Assembly: GCA_937905855.1 (NCBI GenBank)
Contig: CALCWU010000033.1
Coordinates: forward strand, 1-8,815
Reading direction: 5' to 3'
DNA from: an uncultured Mollicutes bacterium
Lineage (GTDB): Bacteria > Bacillota_I > Bacilli_A > Acholeplasmatales > Anaeroplasmataceae
DNA length: 8,815 nucleotides
Part shown: one piece after another, positions 1 to 5,672 of the stretch
Position numbering within the stretch: position 1 is the first letter of the stretch
How the letters are laid out: each line of letters begins with the position of its first letter
Made by a program: the position numbers and the translations under genes
Notes under the pieces: generated by a model
Databases searched by the model: none
The model's input: the letters and a program-made list of their open reading frames with translations, nothing else
Told to the model about the DNA's origin: nothing

Positions 1-11
1 TGAAATTTCTT

Positions 12-731
12 TTATTCAGCTAGGGATAAAGCTAATTTCATCATATTAGTAAAGCACTTTTGTCTTTCTTCAGCACTTGTCACTACATGAGTTACAAATG
101 AATCAGAAATTGTTAAAAGACAAGCAGCTTTCTTATTTAGGGTTAAAGCATTAGTGAATAATGCAAAGCTTTCCATTTCTACAGCTTTGCATCCATGCTC
201 ATCTCTAACCTTCTCCCAAATTTTTGCATCCTCATGATAGAAAACATCTGATGAATGAATACAAGCTTCCTTTAAATTAATATTAAGCTTTTTAGCATTT
301 TCTCTTAATTTATTGTTTATTTCTTCGTTACTAGTCATTTCATGAGTAGTATAACCATTTTGAGCTAAAGCAAATGTTGATTCACTCCAAGCCTTAGTAA
401 CTAAAACTGTGTCATACACATCTAAATCTGCACTATAAGCACCAGCAGATCCAATTCTTACAATAGTTTCAACATCATAAAATTTATATAGTTCATATGA
501 ATAAATGCCAATTGAAGCCATGCCCATTCCTGAACCCATTACACTTATTTTTTTACCATTGTAATAGCCAGTATATCCATACATATTTCTTACATGGTTA
601 AATTCCTTAACATCTGTTAAAAAGGTATCAGCAATAAATTTTGCTCTAAGGGGATCACCAGGCATTAAAACTATTTTAGCTATGTCATCCTTATTTGCAC
701 AGCTGTTATGTGGTGTTGGTATATTAGTCAT
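12..731 (-). CDS. deoD: DeoD-type purine-nucleoside phosphorylase
   Basis: Cytosolic enzyme that splits purine (deoxy)ribonucleosides with phosphate into free base and (deoxy)ribose-1-phosphate. The 239-residue length is normal for the hexameric DeoD class. Visible family motifs are GDPLRAKFIADTFL from residue 25 (phosphate-binding loop), VRNMYGYTG from 47 (the Arg that completes a neighbouring active site in E. coli DeoD), MGSGMG at 65-70, RIGSAG at 92-97, VEMESFAL at 184-191 (ribose contacts) and ISDS with Asp210, matching the catalytic Asp204 of E. coli. His8 in TPHNS probably matches the subunit-bridging His4. MGSGMG replaces the more usual MGHGMG, a mild variation. The start is fixed by GGAGG nine bases upstream, inside the end of deoC, which it overlaps by 8 bp. 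It is the last gene of the deo operon in view; only 11 bases follow it, so its terminator is not visible. Confidence 0.96.
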   Translation of the reverse strand: MTNIPTPHNSCANKDDIAKIVLMPGDPLRAKFIADTFLTDVKEFNHVRNMYGYTGYYNGKKISVMGSGMGMASIGIYSYELYKFYDVETIVRIGSAGAYSADLDVYDTVLVTKAWSESTFALAQNGYTTHEMTSNEEINNKLRENAKKLNINLKEACIHSSDVFYHEDAKIWEKVRDEHGCKAVEMESFALFTNALTLNKKAACLLTISDSFVTHVVTSAEERQKCFTNMMKLALSLAE

Positions 732-1377
732 TTTTATATTCCTCCATAATTGTTACTCCATTACTTGTACCTATTCTTGTGGCACCAGCATTAATCATTT
801 CTTCCATTTGAACTTTGTTCCTAACGCCTCCAGAGGCTTTAACACCCATTATAGGGCCTACAGTATCACGCATTAGCTTAACATCACTTGCAGTTGCTCC
901 TCCAGTACCAAAGCCTGTAGATGTTTTAACAAAATCAGCTCCAGCTTCATGAGCAAGCTTTGAGCACTCAATTTTCTCTTCGTCAGTTAGATAGCAGGTT
1001 TCGATAATAACCTTAGTTAAAACACCATTTGCAGCTTTAACAACAGCTTTAATATCATTTAATACAGTTTCATAATCGTGAGCCTTTGCAGCACCAATAT
1101 TAATTACCATATCGACCTCATCGGCACCATCTGCGATAGCTCTTGTTGTTTCATATGCCTTAACATCAGATGTATTTGCTCCGAGAGGAAAGCCAATTAC
1201 TGTACAAACCTTTACATCTGTGCCCTTAAGAAGACTATGAGCTAATTCAACATAACAAGGATTTACGCAAACTGAAGCAAAATGTTCCTTATATGCATCA
1301 TTGCATAATTTTAAAATGTCTTCTTTTGTTGCCACTGCCTTTAGCAATGTATGATCAATATATTTGTTTTTTTCCAT
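724..1377 (-). CDS. deoC: Deoxyribose-phosphate aldolase
   Basis: Class I aldolase of the cytosol that cleaves 2-deoxyribose-5-phosphate to glyceraldehyde-3-phosphate and acetaldehyde, feeding nucleoside sugar into glycolysis. The 217-residue protein has the whole DeoC TIM-barrel pattern: IDHTLLK from residue 7, VCVNP at 36-40, VIGFPLGANTS from 60, EVDMVINIG with Asp89 (equivalent to catalytic Asp102 of E. coli), IIETCYLT from 124, the Schiff-base lysine K151 in VKTSTGFGTGGAT, and the second lysine K180 in VKASGGVR. It starts 13 bp after the preceding unknown gene. An AAAGG ribosome binding site (1388-1392) overlaps that gene's stop codon, and its own 3' end overlaps deoD by 8 bp, so the three genes read as one operon. 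DeoB, which would link DeoD to DeoC by converting deoxyribose-1-phosphate to the 5-phosphate, is not in the window. Confidence 0.97.
   Translation of the reverse strand: MEKNKYIDHTLLKAVATKEDILKLCNDAYKEHFASVCVNPCYVELAHSLLKGTDVKVCTVIGFPLGANTSDVKAYETTRAIADGADEVDMVINIGAAKAHDYETVLNDIKAVVKAANGVLTKVIIETCYLTDEEKIECSKLAHEAGADFVKTSTGFGTGGATASDVKLMRDTVGPIMGVKASGGVRNKVQMEEMINAGATRIGTSNGVTIMEEYKND
741..745 (-). promoter_or_regulatory. deoD ribosome binding site inside deoC
   Basis: GGAGG lies nine bases before the deoD ATG and is formed by the last codons of deoC (Met-Glu-Glu). With the 8-bp gene overlap, this suggests translational coupling of deoD to deoC. Confidence 0.8.
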
Positions 1378-1390
1378 AATAAATCATCCT

Positions 1391-2245
1391 TTATAAATCT
1401 AATAATTTTGTTTGTTCAACTTCAATAAACGTATTTGGTATCAAAGTAAATTTAGTTTTTTTCAAAATTTTGCGTACCTTTTTCATATCCTTAAGTGTTA
1501 TATATGTTACACCAAAAACATTTGTCTCTGCCATTTTTATTATTTTACCACATTTTTCTAAAAATTCACTAGCTTTTATATAGCGAATATCCTTATCCAT
1601 ATAAATAATATAATCAACAAATGGTGGTAAAATGAATGGTGAAAAGCCATCATATCTAACACCAAACTTAACATTCCTATCGCCCTTTTCACCCAAAAAT
1701 GCATAATCTAGAGCAATTAGCTTTTCATCCTTATATTTAGCCTCTATTTTTGTTTTATTAATCATATAAGAAAATACAGCATCAAGCTCCTTGCCTGAAG
1801 CTTTATAATAATCTAGAAATTCTTCTTCATATTTCATTTTATAAGCTTGCTTTATCTTATTATAGGCTTGAACAAGCATCGGTAATCTAAAAGATGAAAC
1901 ATCCTCATATAACTCATTATAAATATAAAAATTAAATTTTTGACATAATTCCTTACATATATCAAATAAAATGCTAGCCTTGAAGGTTGGTAATAAAACT
2001 GGAACCTCTAGACGAATATTAATATCATAGAATGCCGGATTTAATTTTTCAATATGAGGAACAACGCTTTTGTTTCCTAACACAAATTTAGCTGAAAAAT
2101 CTAGAAATTCATTCGTATAAATTAAATGATATTCTTCATTTTGCTGTTCTATTTTAAATTCCTTCATTGACTGAAAGAAAGCTAAAACATCAGCTTTATC
2201 GTAATATCTAACTTGTTCTTTAAAAAAATAATAACAAACATTCAT
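1391..2245 (-). CDS. Unrecognised 284-residue protein, first gene of the deo operon
   Basis: I do not recognise this family. It is a soluble-looking protein of 284 residues with no signal peptide and no clear membrane segment. It is rich in Tyr, Phe and Lys, begins MNVCYYFFKEQ and ends with a basic stretch (KKVRKILKKTK) before a short tail. A notable local pattern is GFSPFILPPF, a Pro/Phe-rich loop near residue 205. There is no obvious nucleotide-binding, metal-binding or DNA-binding motif. The frame is open three codons further upstream to a GTG at 2254, but that GTG lies inside the GAGGTGG ribosome binding site. The ATG at 2245, eight bases after GAGG, is therefore preferred. It has its own candidate promoter after the ileS terminator and sits 13 bp before deoC, so it is probably co-transcribed with deoC and deoD. 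That suggests, but does not show, a role linked to nucleoside use. Stable reading frame, spacing and codon use support a real gene. Confidence 0.8.
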   Translation of the reverse strand: MNVCYYFFKEQVRYYDKADVLAFFQSMKEFKIEQQNEEYHLIYTNEFLDFSAKFVLGNKSVVPHIEKLNPAFYDINIRLEVPVLLPTFKASILFDICKELCQKFNFYIYNELYEDVSSFRLPMLVQAYNKIKQAYKMKYEEEFLDYYKASGKELDAVFSYMINKTKIEAKYKDEKLIALDYAFLGEKGDRNVKFGVRYDGFSPFILPPFVDYIIYMDKDIRYIKASEFLEKCGKIIKMAETNVFGVTYITLKDMKKVRKILKKTKFTLIPNTFIEVEQTKLLDL

Positions 2246-2250
2246 TACTA

Positions 2251-2257
2251 CCACCTC
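2251..2257 (-). promoter_or_regulatory. Ribosome binding site deciding the start of the unknown gene
   Basis: GAGGTGG on the minus strand, with GAGG eight bases before the ATG at 2245. It overlaps the alternative in-frame GTG at 2254, which argues against that longer start. Confidence 0.65.
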
Positions 2258-2280
2258 AATAATCGCAAAATTCCATAATT

Positions 2281-2309
2281 ATTTTACCATTTTTCCTTAT
2301 AAAAGTAAA
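2281..2309 (-). promoter_or_regulatory. Probable sigma-A promoter of the unknown gene-deoC-deoD operon
   Basis: Minus strand: -35 TTTACT (2309-2304), a 17-bp spacer and -10 TAAAAT (2286-2281), preceded by TGG as in an extended -10. It lies just after the ileS terminator U-tract and about 35 bases before the ATG. Agreement with the consensus is moderate (4/6 and 5/6), but the position, between a terminator and an operon start, is what one would expect. I saw no clear operator palindrome for a DeoR-type regulator. Confidence 0.5.
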
Positions 2310-2310
2310 T

Positions 2311-2344
2311 ATTAAAAAATTTAAGGAAGCCTAAGCCTCCTTAA
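2311..2344 (-). terminator. Rho-independent terminator after ileS
   Basis: On the minus strand, arms TTAAGGAGGC (2344-2335) and GCTTCCTTAA (2330-2321) pair with one G-U wobble around a four-base TTAG loop. A run of six T (2319-2314) follows after one A. It begins four bases after the ileS TAA and separates ileS from the deo operon. Confidence 0.88.
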
Positions 2345-2347
2345 AAA

Positions 2348-5056
2348 TTAAAAATATTTACTAACAATATCATTACATCTTTGACATAAGCCATTATCTA
2401 AAACCTTAGGAACAATCATACGGCATCTTTGACATGTACAGCCTTCACAAGCACTAACCTTGACACTAAATTCATTACCATCTAAAAGCTCAACATTTGA
2501 AACAATTAAAATTTGAGCAATATTAGTATTTAAGCTGTTAAAAATTTCTTTGGCCTTTTGATCAAGAGTAATTGTAAGCTGCTTTGCCGCAAAGCTCTTA
2601 CCAATAATTTTTTGATTACGTGCTTCTTCTAATTCCTTTAGGATTACATCACGATATTTCATAAATTCATCAAAATTATTTTCAAGCTCCTGATAAGCAC
2701 TGTAATCCTTTGGTGTTGGAATATCACATAAAGCAATATCAGCCTTTTCCTTGTATTTTAATGTATCATATGCTTCACTTGTAGTATGAGGAATAATAGG
2801 TGTAAGTAGCTTTAATAATCCTAGAAGAATTTCATACATTGCTGTTTGAGTTGATCTTTTTCTCATAGATACAGCTGGTTCAATATATAAAATATCTTTT
2901 GTAAAGTCAAGGAAGAAGCTTGATAATTCATTTGCTACAAAGGAATTAATCTTACGATATACATCACCAAAATTAAATTCTTCATAATTTTTACGAGTTT
3001 CAGCTAAAAGCTTATTCCACTTAATTAAAATATATTTATCAACTGACTCAAGCTCTTCAAATGCTAAAGGCATCTTAGGATCATAATCAGCAGTATTTGC
3101 TAGCATAAATCTAATTGTATTTCTTACCTTACGATAAGCATCAGAAACCTGTTTAATTAAATTATTACCAATTCTAACATCTGCCTGATATTCAACACTA
3201 CTTACCCAGAATCTTAAAACATCAGCACCAAATTCATTACAAATTTTAGCAGGATCAACAGTATTTCCTAATGATTTACTCATCTTTCGACCTTGCTCAT
3301 CCATAATAAAGCCATGAGATACAACTGTTTTATAAGGTGCAACACCGGTTGTCGCAACACCTGTAATAATAGATGAATTAAACCAACCACGATATTGATC
3401 AGAACCCTCTAAATATAAATCAGCAGGATATTGTAAGCCTCTACGCTCTAATAGCTTATGACTTGAGCCAGAATCAAACCAAACATCCATAATGTCGGTT
3501 TCTTTAGTAAATTCACCATTAGGACTACCTGGATGTGTAAAGCCTTCAGGTAATAATTCCTTAGCACTTCTTTCAAACCAAACATTTGAACCATATTGAC
3601 CAAATAAATCAGCAACATGCTTTAAAACTTCTTGATCTAAAATTGCCTCCCCATTTTCAGCATAGAAAATTGGAATTGGAACACCCCATGCTCTTTGACG
3701 AGAAATACACCAATCATGACGATCTTTGATCATATTAGAAATACGAAGCTCTCCCCATTTTGGATTCCAAGTTACATTTTTAATTGCTTCTAAAATATCA
3801 TCCTTAATTGGATCAATTGATGCAAACCATTGAGGTGTAGCACGGAAAATAACTGGCTTTTTTGTACGCCAATCATGTGGATAGCTATGGGTAATAGGGT
3901 AAAGCTTTAACAAAGAACCACAAGCATCTAAATCAGCAATAATTGGATCCTCTGATGCTTCATAATATAATCCTGCATATTTACCAGCCGCTTCAGTTTG
4001 CACACCCTTATCATTAACACAAACTAAAATATCAAGACCATATTGCTTACCAGCATTGTAATCTTCCTCACCATAGCCAGGAGCAATGTGAACAAAACCA
4101 GTACCATCAGTTGTTGTAACATAATCAGCATTTATAACTGGAGAAATTCTATCATATAATGGATGCTTATATTTCAAATTTAAAAGCTCATTACCTTGCT
4201 TTTGATCTAAAACCTTAACGTCGCTTAATTCTAAGAAGCTAGTTAAGCTAGCTAATAAATCAGTAGCACAAATCATTTTACCTTTATTTGAATCAAATAA
4301 AGTGTAGTTGATATCAGGGCCAGCACATACTGCTAAGTTTCCAGGCAATGTCCAAGGCGTTGTAGTCCAAACCATAAAGGATGCATCCTTATAGTCACCC
4401 TCACCATTAACAATTGGTAGCTTAAAATAAATTGATTTTGATGTTATATCCTTATATTCAATTTCAGCCTCAGCAAGTGCTGATTCACTTGAAGGTGACC
4501 AATAAACTGGCTTTAATCCTTTATAAATTAAGCCTTTTTCAGCCATTTTAGCAAAGACTAAAATTTGATCGCGCTCAAAATCATGCTGTAAGGTAATATA
4601 GGGATGATCAAAATCGCCTAAAACACCAAGGCGCATAAAGCCCTTCTTTTGACGTTCAACCTGCTTATAGGCATATTCTTCGCATAGCTTACGGAATTCA
4701 CTTTTTTCCATTTGCTTACGATTTACTCCAGCCTTTTGCAAAGCATTTTCAATTGGTAAACCGTGAGTATCCCATCCTGGAATATATACGCTCTTATAGC
4801 CAGTCATATTATGATAACGTACTACAATATCCTTCAATACCTTATTCATCGCATGACCAACATGGATATCGCCATTTGCGTAAGGAGGGCCATCATGAAG
4901 TGTATACTCCTTCTTACCTTCATTTTGTTTAATTATTTCATTATATAGATCCATATTCTTCCATTTTTCTTGAATTTTAGGCTCTTTAACACCTAAATTT
5001 CCACGCATTTCAAATGCTGTTTGACCCATATAAAGTGTATCTTTAATTTCTGTCAT
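2348..5056 (-). CDS. ileS: Isoleucyl-tRNA synthetase
   Basis: Class Ia aminoacyl-tRNA synthetase that charges tRNA-Ile and edits misactivated valine; 902 residues, normal for the bacterial type. The HIGH signature appears as HVGH at 65-68 within DGPPYANGDIHVGHA. The editing (CP1) domain carries WTTTPWTLPGNLAV from Trp230. HDWCISRQRAWGVPIP and DVWFDSGSSH follow in the second half of the Rossmann fold, and the KMSKS loop is exact at 591-595. A helical anticodon-binding domain comes next. The C-terminus is a zinc module with CQRC (Cys875, Cys878) and CQRC (Cys891, Cys894); two further cysteines, Cys870 and Cys873, sit just before it. The start follows an AAAGGAG ribosome binding site (5066-5072) by nine bases. 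The gene has its own promoter and T-box leader, so expression should rise when tRNA-Ile is uncharged, and it ends in a strong terminator. It forms a single-gene unit, although read-through from sepF is possible. Confidence 0.99.
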   Translation of the reverse strand: MTEIKDTLYMGQTAFEMRGNLGVKEPKIQEKWKNMDLYNEIIKQNEGKKEYTLHDGPPYANGDIHVGHAMNKVLKDIVVRYHNMTGYKSVYIPGWDTHGLPIENALQKAGVNRKQMEKSEFRKLCEEYAYKQVERQKKGFMRLGVLGDFDHPYITLQHDFERDQILVFAKMAEKGLIYKGLKPVYWSPSSESALAEAEIEYKDITSKSIYFKLPIVNGEGDYKDASFMVWTTTPWTLPGNLAVCAGPDINYTLFDSNKGKMICATDLLASLTSFLELSDVKVLDQKQGNELLNLKYKHPLYDRISPVINADYVTTTDGTGFVHIAPGYGEEDYNAGKQYGLDILVCVNDKGVQTEAAGKYAGLYYEASEDPIIADLDACGSLLKLYPITHSYPHDWRTKKPVIFRATPQWFASIDPIKDDILEAIKNVTWNPKWGELRISNMIKDRHDWCISRQRAWGVPIPIFYAENGEAILDQEVLKHVADLFGQYGSNVWFERSAKELLPEGFTHPGSPNGEFTKETDIMDVWFDSGSSHKLLERRGLQYPADLYLEGSDQYRGWFNSSIITGVATTGVAPYKTVVSHGFIMDEQGRKMSKSLGNTVDPAKICNEFGADVLRFWVSSVEYQADVRIGNNLIKQVSDAYRKVRNTIRFMLANTADYDPKMPLAFEELESVDKYILIKWNKLLAETRKNYEEFNFGDVYRKINSFVANELSSFFLDFTKDILYIEPAVSMRKRSTQTAMYEILLGLLKLLTPIIPHTTSEAYDTLKYKEKADIALCDIPTPKDYSAYQELENNFDEFMKYRDVILKELEEARNQKIIGKSFAAKQLTITLDQKAKEIFNSLNTNIAQILIVSNVELLDGNEFSVKVSACEGCTCQRCRMIVPKVLDNGLCQRCNDIVSKYF

Positions 5057-5077
5057 TTCTAAATTCTCCTTTCAAAT

Positions 5078-5108
5078 AAAAAAAGCATCCTTAATTAAAA
5101 GGACGCTT
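5078..5108 (-). terminator. T-box attenuator terminator
   Basis: Minus strand: AAGCGTCCTT (5108-5099) pairs with AAGGATGCTT (5092-5083), with one wobble pair and a six-base loop. The 3' arm runs straight into seven T (5084-5078). The 5' arm shares CGTCCTT with the antiterminator, so the two structures exclude each other as expected for a T-box switch. Confidence 0.92.
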
Positions 5109-5294
5109 ATTAACGTGGTACCACCTTTATTCGATTATTAAATAATCGCACTCAAATCCTTAACGCGGAAGCTCGGATATGACTTATCCTCATATCATCT
5201 AACTAGTGATCCAAAAATTAACAATTTTACTACCTTTCACCATACGTAGCTCGCTAAAAAACTTTAAATAATTTTTCGTCTAGCATTCGACTTA
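5078..5294 (-). ncRNA. T-box leader (riboswitch) of ileS, tRNA-Ile responsive
   Basis: Minus-strand leader between promoter and ileS. Stem I: AAAAATTA (5276-5269) pairs exactly with TAATTTTT (5220-5213). The distal part has AGCGAG and GGTGAAAGG, closed by CTAC (5249-5246) with GTAG (5233-5230), like the conserved tRNA-elbow-binding loops. The proposed specifier is ATC (5210-5208), an isoleucine codon followed by A, just below the paired TAATTTTT. A second hairpin pairs GATATGA (5196-5190) with TCATATC (5182-5176). Stem III is an AT-rich hairpin at 5148-5132. The T-box core AAGGTGGTACCACG (5127-5114) differs from the common AGGGTGGNACCGCG at two positions. The antiterminator pairs AAAGG and ACG with CGTCCTTT (5105-5098), leaving the usual bulge. 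Uncharged tRNA-Ile should stabilise this form and allow ileS transcription. The 5' end is estimated from the promoter. Confidence 0.95.
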
Positions 5295-5300
5295 TTTATT

Positions 5301-5329
5301 ATTATATTAAAATTATTTATTTTTTTCAA
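5301..5329 (-). promoter_or_regulatory. Sigma-A promoter of ileS
   Basis: Minus strand: -35 TTGAAA (5329-5324), an exact 17-bp A/T-rich spacer and a perfect -10 TATAAT (5306-5301). Transcription should start near 5294, just before the T-box stem I. The -35 box begins only 7 bp after the sepF stop, and no hairpin terminator was seen between the two, so the JetC-like/sepF transcript may also run into the T-box leader. Confidence 0.85.
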
Positions 5330-5336
5330 GGCCTAA

Positions 5337-5672
5337 TTAGATATTTTCCACAAATTCCTTTAAAGAACCATCTAAATAATCTTCTTTTCTTGCAAATAAA
5401 TAGGTAACCTCATTTATTTTAATAGTTCTACCACCAAGTGCATAGCATGCACCAGCAAAAAAGGCTAAGAATTTATTTTTTTCAATAAACTCTAAATTAT
5501 CTAAATTAATAACTAAAGGCTTGCCTTCCTTCATTTCATCTACTAATTTAGCAGCTCTTTCATCATCATTTTCAATTTGCTCAAAAATTATACGATCAGC
5601 AGCAGTTTCTTCAGTTTCATTTATTTGCTCTGCTCTTTTAGAATATTCATCCTTTTTTGAAAATAGACCCAT
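5337..5672 (-). CDS. sepF: Cell division protein SepF
   Basis: SepF is an FtsZ-binding protein that polymerises into arcs and ties the Z-ring to the membrane, helping septum formation in Gram-positive bacteria. Here it is 111 residues, shorter than the roughly 150 of Bacillus subtilis, with the loss in the N-terminal helix and linker. Residues 38-100 form the SepF core: DERAAKLVDEMKEGKPLVINLDNLE, then the helix around FLAFFAGACYALGG, then the strand TIKINEVTYLFAR. The glycines of GACYALGG match the conserved dimer-interface region. The N-terminus MGLFSKKDEYSKR could be a short amphipathic membrane anchor, though weaker than usual. Its ATG shares a base with the stop of the upstream SMC-like gene (TAATG), and its ribosome binding site GGAGG (5683-5687) lies in that gene's last codons, so translation is probably coupled. 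ileS follows with its own promoter. Confidence 0.93.
   Translation of the reverse strand: MGLFSKKDEYSKRAEQINETEETAADRIIFEQIENDDERAAKLVDEMKEGKPLVINLDNLEFIEKNKFLAFFAGACYALGGRTIKINEVTYLFARKEDYLDGSLKEFVENI

Noticed and set aside
682..876. Open frame on the plus strand of about 64 codons
   Set aside because: It lies antisense to well-conserved deoC and deoD, has no convincing ribosome binding site and a low-complexity Cys/Tyr/His-rich product; a shadow of the real genes.
4763..4948. Plus-strand open frame of about 61 codons, hydrophobic at its end
   Set aside because: Antisense to the HIGH-motif region of ileS, whose conservation explains the open frame.
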